Below, one piece after another: positions 16,777 to 24,830 of a stretch of 64,000 nt of DNA (positions are counted from its first letter, which is position 1; each line of letters opens with the position of its first letter). The notes under the pieces were generated by a model. It had not been told where the DNA came from. It saw only the letters and a list, made by a program, of their open reading frames with translations, and made no database searches. Source of the DNA: Bradyrhizobium nivariense (GTDB lineage Bacteria > Pseudomonadota > Alphaproteobacteria > Rhizobiales > Xanthobacteraceae); the NCBI RefSeq assembly GCF_029846715.1, contig NZ_JARVWW010000013.1, positions 124,001-188,000 of the forward strand. Reading direction: 5' to 3'. Made by a program: the position numbers and the translations under genes.

Positions 16777-17628
16777 CTAGGGCTGGCCGAGGATCTTCTT
16801 CGCGGCGCGAAGATGCGGCTTGTCAATCATCTGGCCGTCGAGGCGTAGCGTGCCGGAGTTCGGATTGCTCGCGAACGCCGCGATCACCTTCTCCGCCCAA
16901 TTGCGCTCGGCCTCGGTCGGCTCGAACGCCGCGTTGACCACGTCGACATGCTTGGGATGGATCAGCGCTTTCGCCGAGAAACCGTCGCGCCGCGCCGCGC
17001 GCGTTTCCTGCTCGAGCCCCGTGAGATTGTCGATGTCGGTATAGACCGTGTCGATCGCCGCGACCTCGGCCGCGGCAGCCGCCATCAGGCAGAGATCGCG
17101 CGCCAGACGATAGGGGCTGTGGAATACGCCGCCTGACGCCTTCTCAGTAGCGCCGAGCGAGGCCGAAAGGTCTTCCGCGCCCCACATCAGGCCGGCGAGG
17201 CGAGGGGAGCAGCCCTTGTAGCTGCCAAGGCCGAAGATCGAGCCGGCGGTTTCGGTCGCGACGCAGACGATACGGGTCGAGCCGGCCGCGATAGCAGCCG
17301 CAGCTTCCAAAGCTTCGAGCCAGCTCGCGACTTGGCGTACGTCGTCGCCGCCTTGCGATTTCGGCAGCACGATGCCGTCGGGTTTGCCAGGCATCACCGC
17401 GGCGAGATCGGCGAGCGTCATGTCGGTGTCGAGGGCGTTGACGCGGACATAGAGCTGATGCGGGCCGCGGCGACCCCTGAGCATCGCGAGCGTGAGCCCG
17501 CGCGCCTCCGGTTTCTTGTCGGTGACGACGGAGTCCTCGAGATCGATGATCAGCGCGTCGGCATTGCCTTCGCTCGCCTTCTCGAATTTGCGCGGGGAAT
17601 CGCCCGGCACGAACAGCATCGAACGCAT
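16777..17628 (-). CDS. CitE-like CoA ester lyase (HpcH/HpaI aldolase/citrate lyase family)
   Basis: A 283-residue lyase of the type that splits malyl-, methylmalyl- or citramalyl-CoA into a keto acid or aldehyde and an acyl-CoA. It has MRSMLFVPGDSPRKFEKA at the start, IIDLEDSVV (acidic Mg2+ site), VRVNALDTD (arginine site), CVATETAGSIFGL (Mg2+-binding Glu), GLMWGAEDLSASLG and KALIHPKHVDVVNAAF. The ATG at 17628 overlaps the maoC stop (ATGA); the frame opens earlier, but upstream residues are not conserved. Placed after a CoA-transferase and a hydratase, it fits step three of a C5-dicarboxylate pathway such as itaconate (citramalyl-CoA lyase). Confidence 0.85.
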   Translation of the reverse strand: MRSMLFVPGDSPRKFEKASEGNADALIIDLEDSVVTDKKPEARGLTLAMLRGRRGPHQLYVRVNALDTDMTLADLAAVMPGKPDGIVLPKSQGGDDVRQVASWLEALEAAAAIAAGSTRIVCVATETAGSIFGLGSYKGCSPRLAGLMWGAEDLSASLGATEKASGGVFHSPYRLARDLCLMAAAAAEVAAIDTVYTDIDNLTGLEQETRAARRDGFSAKALIHPKHVDVVNAAFEPTEAERNWAEKVIAAFASNPNSGTLRLDGQMIDKPHLRAAKKILGQP

Positions 17629-18080
17629 CAGACCGGCCTCTTGTGCATCATCGCCATGCGGCGGCATTTTCCGACGATCTCGTCGTTCTGGTTAAGAGCG
17701 TGGTGCTCGAACTCGACGATGCCCGCCTTCGGGCGCGATTTGGATTCCCGCAACGAAAGCACCTTCGTCGTCGCCCGCAAGGTGTCGCCATGGAAGACCG
17801 GTTTTGGAAAAGTGACGTCGGTCATGCCGAGATTGGCGACGGTGGTACCCATGGTGGTATCATAGACCGTCATGCCGATCATGATGCCGAGGGTGTAAAG
17901 GCTGTTGAAAATGCGCTGGCCGAATTCGGTCTGGGCGGAGAAATGCGCGTCGATATGCAGCGGCTGCGGATTGAGCGTCAGCAGGCTGAACATGGTGTTG
18001 TCCATTTCCGTGACGGTCCGGGTCAGCGGATGCCTGAACTCCTGTCCAACGGAAAAGTCTTCGAAATAAAGTCCGGCCAT
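17628..18080 (-). CDS. MaoC-family acyl-CoA hydratase
   Basis: A 150-residue single hot-dog-fold protein. YFEDFSVGQEF opens the sequence. The hydratase motif with catalytic Asp/His appears as NPQPLHIDAHFSAQTEFGQR (about residues 37-56), followed by IFNSLYTLGIMIGM and TFPKPVFHGDTLRATTKV. It would add water across an enoyl-CoA such as mesaconyl-, itaconyl- or methylcrotonyl-type CoA. The stop overlaps the citE start, and 45 bp separate it from caiB. It is smaller than the double hot-dog versions in some related pathways, so the exact substrate is uncertain. Confidence 0.83.
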   Translation of the reverse strand: MAGLYFEDFSVGQEFRHPLTRTVTEMDNTMFSLLTLNPQPLHIDAHFSAQTEFGQRIFNSLYTLGIMIGMTVYDTTMGTTVANLGMTDVTFPKPVFHGDTLRATTKVLSLRESKSRPKAGIVEFEHHALNQNDEIVGKCRRMAMMHKRPV

Positions 18081-18125
18081 CGCGGTTTCCTCCCTGTGTC
18101 CTACGTTTTGGCCAGCGCCCGCGCT

Positions 18126-19328
18126 TTAAGGCGGCGCTGCCAAGTGAACTGCTTTTTGCTGCGCAAGCGCTTCGATCTCGTCCGCAGAGAACCCGGCCTC
18201 GCGCAAGATGTCGCGGCCGTGCTGGCCGAGCGTCGGTGCGGGGCCTGCGGGCTCCGGCTGGGTCACACTCCAGGTCGAGGGCACGCCCATCTGGCGGATG
18301 CGGCCTTCCACGGGGTGATCCACCGTCTTGAAGAATCCGACCGCGTTGAGATGCGGGTCGTCCAGGATCGTCTCCAGCGTATGCATCGGCATCACCGGAA
18401 TGTCGGCGCGCTCCAGGAGTTCACGCCACTCCGCGGTGCTGCGTGTCAGGAAGATGTGGCCGATCTCCTCGTAGATCTCGTCGATATGCCTGGTGCGCGC
18501 GGCGTGGTTGGCAAAGCGCGGCTGTTCCAGAAATTCCGGCTGCCCGATCGCCTCGAAGAAGCTGCGCCAGTGCTTGTCGTTGTAGATGAGGACGCAGAGA
18601 TAGCCGTCGCTGGTCCGGTGGGGCTTTCGATAGCGCGAGAGCAGGCGGGCGTAGCCGCCATGGTCGAGCGGCGGGTCGTAGGTCAGTCCGCCCAAATGAT
18701 CGACCAGCACAAACTCCGTCATGGACTCGAACATCGGCACGTCGATGCGTTGGCCGATGCCGGTGCGCTGCTGGTGCATCAGTCCGCCCATGATCGCATT
18801 GACCATCATCAGTCCGACGATACGGTCGGCGATGGTGACGGGAACGTAGCGTGGCGTGCCGTCGCCGGCCGCGGCGAGCAGCGTAGGAATGGTGGCGGCG
18901 CCCTGGATCAGATCGTCATAGGCGGGTTTCGCGGCATAGGGGCCGGACTGGCCGTAGCCGAAGGCGCCGACATAGACGAGGGCCGGATTGATCTCGCGAA
19001 GCGTCTCGTAGTCGAGACCGAGCCGCGCCATCGCCTGCGGGCGTACATTATAGACGAGTGCGTTGGCGCGCTTGGCGAGCCGCAGCAGCGTCTCGCGGCC
19101 TTCCTTCTTCTTGAGGTCGAGGACGATGCTGCGCTTGCCGCGGTTGGCGTTGAGAAACATCCCACCCATGCCGGGCGTGCGGCCGGGACCGATCTGGCGA
19201 ACGATGTCACCCTCGGGACTTTCGACCTTGATGATTTCAGCGCCCATGTCCGCCAGCACCTGGGTGCCATAGGGCCCCATCAAGACGGAGGTCAGGTCGA
19301 GAATGGTGAAGCCGGCGAGCGGTCCCAT
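18126..19328 (-). CDS. CaiB/BaiF (family III) CoA-transferase
   Basis: A 400-residue CoA-transferase. It shows the family N-terminus (GFTILDLTSVLMGPYGTQVL, ADMGAEIIKVESPEGD), FLNANRGKRSIVLDLK, the catalytic aspartate region GPYAAKPAYDDLIQGAATI and FVLVDHLGG. It activates a carboxylic acid by taking CoA from a donor such as succinyl-CoA. It is first in the operon caiB-maoC-citE-iclR, which points to activation, hydration and lyase cleavage of an unsaturated dicarboxylate. Direct and inverted repeats in the AT-rich DNA just upstream are likely regulator sites. Confidence 0.87.
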   Translation of the reverse strand: MGPLAGFTILDLTSVLMGPYGTQVLADMGAEIIKVESPEGDIVRQIGPGRTPGMGGMFLNANRGKRSIVLDLKKKEGRETLLRLAKRANALVYNVRPQAMARLGLDYETLREINPALVYVGAFGYGQSGPYAAKPAYDDLIQGAATIPTLLAAAGDGTPRYVPVTIADRIVGLMMVNAIMGGLMHQQRTGIGQRIDVPMFESMTEFVLVDHLGGLTYDPPLDHGGYARLLSRYRKPHRTSDGYLCVLIYNDKHWRSFFEAIGQPEFLEQPRFANHAARTRHIDEIYEEIGHIFLTRSTAEWRELLERADIPVMPMHTLETILDDPHLNAVGFFKTVDHPVEGRIRQMGVPSTWSVTQPEPAGPAPTLGQHGRDILREAGFSADEIEALAQQKAVHLAAPP

Positions 19329-19344
19329 AGGGCCTCGTTGGTCG

Positions 19345-19462
19345 TATTCATATACGTGGAGTTAGAATTCATAAATCGGCGCTGTCAATTCAGAGACATC
19401 GGGGCCTGGTGCATGGGCCCATGTACTATTCATATACTTGACAGGTAAGTTCACATATATGT
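19345..19462. promoter_or_regulatory. Candidate operators upstream of caiB
   Basis: The AT-rich gap contains tattcatatac twice (19345-19355, 17 bp before the caiB start, and 19427-19437), a perfect 12-bp palindrome catgggcccatg (19412-19423) and a palindrome acatatatgt (19453-19462). IclR-family proteins bind short palindromes near their target promoters, so the IclR encoded at the end of the caiB operon is the natural candidate. Confidence 0.45.
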
Positions 19463-19476
19463 ATTTTTAACTCAAG

Positions 19477-19720
19477 CAAGAATTCGAGCGGGGCTGGGCG
19501 GTCGGCAGCAACAGGCTGACGACCGTCGGCATAGGGACGGCAGGCGGCGTCAGCTTGGGCAGCTTCATCGTCGCGTACTCGATCAATCAATAGGTCTGGG
19601 ACAAATTGCCGGGCGACCTGAAGAAGGCGATGGACGAGGCGTCGGAAGCGATCACGCCAAAGGCCTGTGCCGATGTCGACAGCGAGCAGGACGTCACGCG
19701 GCTCCCAATAAGGAGATCAA
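19477..19720 (+). pseudogene. Remnant of a TRAP transporter substrate-binding protein (DctP), in-frame stop
   Basis: One frame reads EFERGWAVGSNRLTTVGIGT, AGGVSLGSFIVAYSINQ, then a TAG (19591-19593), then VWDKLPGDLKKAMDEASEAI. This is the C-terminal quarter of a DctP-type periplasmic receptor, broken by the stop and lacking everything upstream. TRAP systems import C4/C5 dicarboxylates and often sit beside genes like those here. The remnant implies that a dedicated importer for this locus was lost. It ends against the acyl-CoA dehydrogenase RBS. Confidence 0.72.
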
Positions 19721-19724
19721 GAAC

Positions 19725-20891
19725 ATGGATTTCGCGCTCACAGATCAGCAGGAAGCCATTCGCGACGCCATCGCAAAGATCTGCGAAGGCTTTGACGATG
19801 CCTATTGGCTGAAAAAGGACCACGACGGCGGCTTTCCACACGACTTCCACAAGGCGCTGGCCGACGCCGGCTGGCTCGGCATCTGCGTGCCGGAGGCCTA
19901 TGGCGGCTCCGGGCTCGGCATCACCGAAGCCGCGATCATGATGCGCGCGATCGCGGAATCCGGCGCCGGCATGTCCGGCGCATCCGCCGTGCACATCAAC
20001 GTGTTCGGGCTCAATCCCGTCGTCGTGTTCGGCACGGAGGAACAGCGCAAGCGCATGCTGCCGCCGATGGTCGAGGGGCGCGAGAAGGCGTGCTTTGCCG
20101 TCACCGAGCCCAACACCGGCCTCAACACCACCCAGCTCAAGACCCGCGCGGTGGCCAAGAACGACCGCTATATCGTCAACGGCCAGAAGGTGTGGATCTC
20201 GACCGCCCAGGTCGCGCACAAAATCCTGTTGCTGGCGCGTACCACACCGCTGGAGGAGGTGCGCTCGCCGACGCATGGGCTGAGCCTGTTCTACACGGAC
20301 TTCGACCGCAAGAAGATCAAGGTCCACGAGATCGAGAAGATGGGCCGCAAGGTTGTCGATTCCAACGAGCTGTTCTTCGAGGACTTTGAAATCCCGATGG
20401 AGGACCGTATCGGCGAAGAGGGCCGCGGCTTCCAATACATCCTCGAAGGCATGAACCCCGAGCGTATCCTGATCGCGGCGGAAGCGGTCGGCCTTGGCAA
20501 GCTCGCGCTGTCGCGCGCGACCGAATACGCCAAGACCCGCATCGTGTTCAACCGGCCGATCGGCAAGAACCAGGGCATTCAGCATCCGCTCGCCGTAAAC
20601 TGGGTCGAGCTCGAGGCGGCCTGGCTGATGGTGCTGTCGGCGGCCTGGCAATACGACAAGGGCATGCCCTGCGGCGGCGCCGCCAATGCCGCGAAATACA
20701 TTGCGGGTGAGGCCGGATATCACGCCTGCGAGCAGGCGGTGATGACCCATGGCGGCTTCGGCTATGCCAAGGAGTTTCACGTCGAGCGCTACTTGCGCGA
20801 AGTTCTGATCCCGCGCATCGCGCCGGTCAGCCCGCAGCTCGCGCTCAGTTTTATCGCGGAAAAGGTGCTTGGACTGGCCAAGTCATACTAA
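19725..20891 (+). CDS. Acyl-CoA dehydrogenase
   Basis: A 388-residue FAD flavoenzyme that oxidises an acyl-CoA to a 2-enoyl-CoA. It shows LGICVPEAYGGSGLGITEA, the flavin/substrate region CFAVTEPNTGLNTTQLKTRA, VNGQKVWISTAQVAHKILLL, RIVFNRPIGKNQGIQHPLA and the catalytic-base region HGGFGYAKEFHVERYLRE, with glutamate in the expected place. A near-perfect AAGGAG lies 9 bases before the ATG. It is divergent from the caiB operon. Acyl-CoA dehydrogenase genes also occur in itaconate-type loci, where their role is unclear. It may instead be monocistronic; what follows is IS debris. Confidence 0.9.
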   Translation: MDFALTDQQEAIRDAIAKICEGFDDAYWLKKDHDGGFPHDFHKALADAGWLGICVPEAYGGSGLGITEAAIMMRAIAESGAGMSGASAVHINVFGLNPVVVFGTEEQRKRMLPPMVEGREKACFAVTEPNTGLNTTQLKTRAVAKNDRYIVNGQKVWISTAQVAHKILLLARTTPLEEVRSPTHGLSLFYTDFDRKKIKVHEIEKMGRKVVDSNELFFEDFEIPMEDRIGEEGRGFQYILEGMNPERILIAAEAVGLGKLALSRATEYAKTRIVFNRPIGKNQGIQHPLAVNWVELEAAWLMVLSAAWQYDKGMPCGGAANAAKYIAGEAGYHACEQAVMTHGGFGYAKEFHVERYLREVLIPRIAPVSPQLALSFIAEKVLGLAKSY

Positions 20892-20932
20892 GCAAGTCGT
20901 ACTAGGTCAGCGATTTCTTGGTTCGAATCATA

Positions 20933-21482
20933 TCAGGTGGCCTCGGCGAGTTTGTAGGACCAGGTATGGACGACGGGATGGCGATTGATGTCATCAACTC
21001 CAGCCATGACGCGCTCTTTGAGTTCGTGCTTTGATGTGACCCGGATGTGACGCAGGACGGAGCGGGCGAACTTGGAGAAGAAGCCCTCGATGAGGTTGAG
21101 CCAGGAGCCGTGTTTGGGCGTGAAGGTAAACTGGAAGCGGCCTGCCGGTCGTGTGTCGAGCCAGGTTCTGGTTTCTCTCGAGATGCGAGGATCAACTTGA
21201 TCGCGGTCTTGGCCGGATAGGAGCATCGAGGAGCTTGAGGAATTCGATGAACTCTCGGCTGCGGTGGCGGTCTTTGACGAGCGCGTGGACCTTCCCGGTG
21301 AGCAGGTCAATCCCCGCCAACAGGCTGAGCGTGCCGTGACGTTTGTACTCATGATCGCGCGCGAAGGTCGCATGCACGCCCGGCACTGGCGGCAGATCCG
21401 GTGCTGTCGTCGCGATCGCCTGGATCCCCGGCTTCTCGTCGTAGGAGACGATCGCGACCGGCTTGTCCGATTTCTTCGACCG
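20933..21482 (-). mobile_element. Decayed IS630-family transposase fragment
   Basis: Two minus-strand reading frames carry pieces of one DDE transposase. The upstream piece (about 21482-21220) has PVAIVSYDEKPGIQAIATTA, with the first catalytic Asp, and HGTLSLLAGIDLLTGKVHAL. The downstream piece ends ISRETRTWLDTRPAGRFQFT, FTPKHGSWLNLIEGFFSKFA and WSYKLAEAT. They join through a one-base loss and a short deletion near 21195-21225 that removes the conserved LDNHSAH-like motif with the second catalytic Asp. The N-terminal DNA-binding half is absent, and I find no terminal inverted repeats. The element is dead. Confidence 0.8.
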
Positions 21483-21641
21483 GACTACAAGAGCTATGCC
21501 GAGACGTTGTCGAGCGACCTCACCAGCGTCGACGTCGCTGCCGTTACGGCGGAGCTCTCGACCTACGAGGCGCAACTTACTGCGTCCTATTCGGCCCTTG
21601 GCAAGATCCTCAGTCTGAATCTTTCGAGCTATCTGAAATAG
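21483..21641 (+). pseudogene. C-terminal remnant of a flagellin/FlgL-like protein
   Basis: Fifty-two codons ending in TAG (21639-21641) read DYKSYAETLSSDLTSVDVAA, VTAELSTYEAQLTASYSALG and KILSLNLSSYLK. This pattern (VDxxxxxxxLxxxxxQLxASYxxxxKIxxLSLxxYL) resembles the terminal helix of flagellin and hook-associated FlgL proteins. The frame is cut exactly where the IS630 fragment begins, so the rest of the gene was lost in that event. There is no start codon or RBS of its own. Confidence 0.5.
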
Positions 21642-21648
21642 GGCCGGC

Positions 21649-23235
21649 TCATTCGGCCGCGATGCGCTCCATCGCGATGGCACGAAGCCGGGCGCGCTGG
21701 ATCTTGACGCCGTTCGCGCTGTCCGTGACGGGGAAGGCCTCCACGACATAGATCCGCGCCGGGACCTTGTAGCCGGCGAGCCGCTCGCGCAGGCGCGTGA
21801 TCAACGCTTCCTGCCGCGGCGGCTCGTGGTGGGGTTCTTGGGCGGGGATCACGAAGGCAACGCAGCGTGCGTTTCCCTTCAGATCGACTGCGACGACCTG
21901 GGCGTCGGCCACACCAGCGCACGATTTGAGCTCGTCCTCGATCTCGCCGGGCGCAACCAGGAAGCCGCCGAGCCGCATCGCATCACCCGCGCGGGTTTCG
22001 TAGACGAACGCGCCGTCGCCGCGGAGACGGCCGATGTCGCCGGTGCGGAAGAAGCCGTCGGCGGTGATCGCATCGCGCGTCGCTTCGGGATTGTTGAAAT
22101 AGCCGAGGAAGCGCGACGGCGCGCTGATCTCGATCTCGCCGGAAACACCTCGAGCCGCGAGTTCGCCGGTCTCGGTGTCGCGCACACGCACCCTCGTGTC
22201 GGGCGACATCGGCCAGCCGCCACCCTCGATGCGATCGGCGAAGCCATCACTGGAGCGTGCGATCGAGAACAGGGCCTGCACCTCGCTCGAACCGTAGAGG
22301 CCGAACAGGGGCATGCCGCGGGCCTCGGCCTCCGCGGCGAGCTCGCGCCAGCCGGGCTGGAACGCTGCGAAGCCGCAGACTTCGAGATGCGGAAACGGAC
22401 GCGGCGCATCGGTGAGGGCGAGGATGCGGCGGAACATCTCGTCCGAACCGAAGGCGTGCGTGATCCTGCACTCGCCGAGAAGCTTCAGCGCCGGCGCCGC
22501 CTCGAAGGCGTCGAGCACATGGACGATCGCGCCCGCTGCGACGAAGCCGAGCAGGCTCGTCATACCAAAGGTGCCGCAGATCGGCAGCATGGCCAGCAGC
22601 GAATGGCGCTGCGGCGAGAGTTTCAGCGCCTCGGCGACGGAGGCGGCATGCGTGGCCAACGTCCGCTGCGAATGCGCGACGAGTTTTGGCCCTTTGGTCG
22701 TGCCCGACGTCGTGTAGAGCAGAACCGGCAGGTCGAAATCGTCCGGAGCCGGCAGGGCGGGCGGATAGGGCTTCTCGAAGGCATCGAAGCGCACGCATGG
22801 CCATTGGGCGGGAATCGCATCCGCGCCGACCACCGCGAGCTCTCGCAGCGCGGGCACCTCGTCCCTGGCGACGTCGGCGAGGATAGCGGCAAAGTCGATC
22901 GAGCGGAACGCGGCTTCGACCACCATCAGCCTGGCGCCGGACAGCTTGAGCAGATGCGCGACCTCCGCGCTGCGGTAGCGCGTATTGACGGCGGCGACGA
23001 CAGCGCCAAGGCGTGCGGCGGCGAACAGCAGCGCGATCCATTCGATCCGGTTGACCAGCCAGACCGCTATCACGTCCCCCTTGCCGATGCCCCGTGCGGC
23101 AAGCCAGGCGGTGGTCTGCTCGATCTTTTCCGAAAATTCCGCGCGCGAGACCGGCGTGCCGTCGAACACGAAGGCCGGATCGGCGGCGGCCTCGGTCCGG
23201 ATCAGCGATTGCAGTGAAAATTCGTTGGCAGGCAT
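21649..23235 (-). CDS. AMP-binding acyl-CoA synthetase (acyl-adenylate-forming)
   Basis: A 528-residue ligase that activates a carboxylic acid through an acyl-AMP to the CoA thioester. The P-loop is LLYTTSGTTKGPKLVAHSQR (about residues 176-195). Then come MPLFGLYGSSEVQALFS, the hinge FFRTGDIGRLRGDGAFVYET and the C-terminal lysine region SANGVKIQRARLR, as in carnitine/crotonobetaine-CoA ligase relatives. ATG 23235 is preferred to the upstream TTG 23262. It follows the uracil phosphoribosyltransferase gene by 33 bp on the same strand, without an obvious functional link. Substrate unknown; it ends next to the flagellin remnant. Confidence 0.85.
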   Translation of the reverse strand: MPANEFSLQSLIRTEAAADPAFVFDGTPVSRAEFSEKIEQTTAWLAARGIGKGDVIAVWLVNRIEWIALLFAAARLGAVVAAVNTRYRSAEVAHLLKLSGARLMVVEAAFRSIDFAAILADVARDEVPALRELAVVGADAIPAQWPCVRFDAFEKPYPPALPAPDDFDLPVLLYTTSGTTKGPKLVAHSQRTLATHAASVAEALKLSPQRHSLLAMLPICGTFGMTSLLGFVAAGAIVHVLDAFEAAPALKLLGECRITHAFGSDEMFRRILALTDAPRPFPHLEVCGFAAFQPGWRELAAEAEARGMPLFGLYGSSEVQALFSIARSSDGFADRIEGGGWPMSPDTRVRVRDTETGELAARGVSGEIEISAPSRFLGYFNNPEATRDAITADGFFRTGDIGRLRGDGAFVYETRAGDAMRLGGFLVAPGEIEDELKSCAGVADAQVVAVDLKGNARCVAFVIPAQEPHHEPPRQEALITRLRERLAGYKVPARIYVVEAFPVTDSANGVKIQRARLRAIAMERIAAE

Positions 23236-23268
23236 GGCAACCGGAGTAGCCCGATCGCACAAACCTGT

Positions 23269-23904
23269 CTACTTGGTGCCGAACATCCGGTCGCCGGCGT
23301 CGCCCAGCCCCGGCACGATGTAGCCGTGGTCGTTGAGCCGCTCGTCGATCGCGGCGGTCCAGACCGGCACGTCGGGATGCTCGCGCTGGAACTGCGCAAT
23401 GCCCTCGGGCGCGGCCAGAAGGCAGACGAAGCGGATGTCGCGGGCGCCACGCGCCTTCAGCAGCGAGGCGCCGGCGCAGGCCGAGTTGCCGGTCGCCAGC
23501 ATCGGATCCATCAGGATCACGGTGCGGTCCGACAGGTCCTGCGGCGCCTTGAAGTAATATTCCACGGCCTGCAATGTATCGGGATCGCGGTAGAGCCCGA
23601 TATGGGCGATGCGCGCCGAGGGCATCAGCGCAAGCATGCCGTCGAGGAAGCCGACGCCCGCGCGCAGGATCGGCGCCAGCGTGAGCTTCTTGCCGGCGAT
23701 CTTGGGCGCCAGCATTGGCGCAATCGGCGTCTCGATCTGGACCAACTCCAGCGGCAGGTCGCGCGTCACCTCGTAGCCGAGCAGCATCCCGATCTCGTTC
23801 AGGATCTCGCGAAAGCTCTTGGTCGAGCGGTCCTTCTCCCGCATCAGGGAGAGCTTGTGCTGAACCAGGGGGTGGGCGACGACGTTGACGTTGCTGATGC
23901 TCAT
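23269..23904 (-). CDS. upp: Uracil phosphoribosyltransferase
   Basis: A 211-residue enzyme, close to the usual 208-209, that salvages uracil with PRPP to UMP. Diagnostic stretches are VVAHPLVQHKLSLMREKDRS, LAPILRAGVGFLDGMLALMP, IGLYRDPDTLQAVEYYFKAP, the PRPP loop VILMDPMLATGNSA, and the uracil-binding C-terminus GYIVPGLGDAGDRMFGTK. It is cytosolic and probably has its own promoter in the 23905-24118 gap, where I see no other gene. Confidence 0.95.
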   Translation of the reverse strand: MSISNVNVVAHPLVQHKLSLMREKDRSTKSFREILNEIGMLLGYEVTRDLPLELVQIETPIAPMLAPKIAGKKLTLAPILRAGVGFLDGMLALMPSARIAHIGLYRDPDTLQAVEYYFKAPQDLSDRTVILMDPMLATGNSACAGASLLKARGARDIRFVCLLAAPEGIAQFQREHPDVPVWTAAIDERLNDHGYIVPGLGDAGDRMFGTK

Positions 23905-24118
23905 GAAACCGCTCTACACGGTTCCGTGAAACTGCGCCAGATCGGGCGGGCGTTTTCCGCGGGATACGCAGCCTCAAGCCGGCGTCGCCACCGCAGAGCG
24001 CGCCCGATTGCTCGCCACGTAGGCAGCCATGCTCAACTCCCGCTCGATCACGGTACGCGTGGCCACGAGAGGCTAGACCCCGAGCCCGCGGGCAAGAAGC
24101 GTGATCACGAGCGTCAGG

Positions 24119-24490
24119 TCATGTCTGTCGCCTTGCGGCGACGAGCGCCGCGAGCCGCTTGGCGCCCTCCCGCAATCGCGTGGCCAGCACGATCAGCGGA
24201 TTGCCGCGGTTCTCGATGTCGAGCTCAAAAGTCCCGGTGGGAAACACCAGCGCGCATCTTGCCGGCTTGCTCTGCCGGTTGGCGAAATCGACCGCCGAAC
24301 TCTTGAACAGGAACAGGCCGCCGATGCGTCCGTTTCCTTCCCGGACAACCCAGAGGCCAGCCGTGTTGCGCCCGATGAAGAAGGCGGGAATGGAGGCGCT
24401 GACGACGTCGGGATCGAGCGGCTTGAGCAACACCTGCGCCTGCCGGGCCCCGGGCCCGCGACGGGCAGCTTGAAGCGCGATTGCCGCCAT
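24119..24490 (-). CDS. Conserved-looking hypothetical protein
   Basis: A 123-residue soluble protein with no motif I recognise. It starts at ATG 24490, where GAGGAGG lies 5 bases upstream; this argues against the upstream ATG 24520. An Ala/Arg-rich head (AAIALQAARRGPGARQAQVL) leads to a beta-rich middle (SIPAFFIGRNTAGLWVVREG, GRIGGLFLFKSSAVDFA, CALVFPTGTFELDIENRG) and a helical, basic end. The codon use and the strong RBS support a real gene. It lies between upp and two other unknown genes on the same strand. Confidence 0.65.
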   Translation of the reverse strand: MAAIALQAARRGPGARQAQVLLKPLDPDVVSASIPAFFIGRNTAGLWVVREGNGRIGGLFLFKSSAVDFANRQSKPARCALVFPTGTFELDIENRGNPLIVLATRLREGAKRLAALVAARRQT

Positions 24491-24538
24491 GGCGGCCTCC
24501 TCACACATCTGCAGGATCATGATGATCTGCCATTTTGG

Positions 24539-24730
24539 TCAGGCGTGAAGGTGCCAGACATAGATCGCGGTCCTTAACGCGATGAACGCGGTGAGGACGC
24601 TGCCCATCGAGAGCACGGCCAGCGCGCTTAGCGCCAGGCGCTTGAGCTGGGCCTTATGCACCGTCGATATCCGCGCTGGCCGCTCCGTCCAGTCGAGGGG
24701 CCGTTCAAAGCCATGTATCAGCATCGACAT
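24539..24730 (-). CDS. Small single-pass membrane protein, unknown
   Basis: A 63-residue protein starting at ATG 24730 with AAGGA about 8 bases upstream. A polar N-terminal half (MSMLIHGFERPLDWTERPAR, ISTVHKAQLKR) precedes one membrane helix (LALSALAVLSMGSVLTAFIA), with a short YVWHLHA end. A longer in-frame extension upstream overlaps the next gene and is not needed. Role unknown; proximity to kdp may be chance. Confidence 0.55.
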   Translation of the reverse strand: MSMLIHGFERPLDWTERPARISTVHKAQLKRLALSALAVLSMGSVLTAFIALRTAIYVWHLHA

Positions 24731-24830
24731 TTTGGAAGTCCTTGTCCGTGGTGCGGCAAGACGGTTGGCGGTGCAGCGATCTAGGAACGTCATGAGTGGG
24801 GAGATACCTGCCGTTGCCCGTCGGGCTGCT

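Noticed and set aside
23905..24118. Possible short genes upstream of upp
   Set aside because: Minus-strand stretches such as ATRTVIERELSMAAYVASNR are open for only about 30 codons without a convincing start, RBS or similarity.
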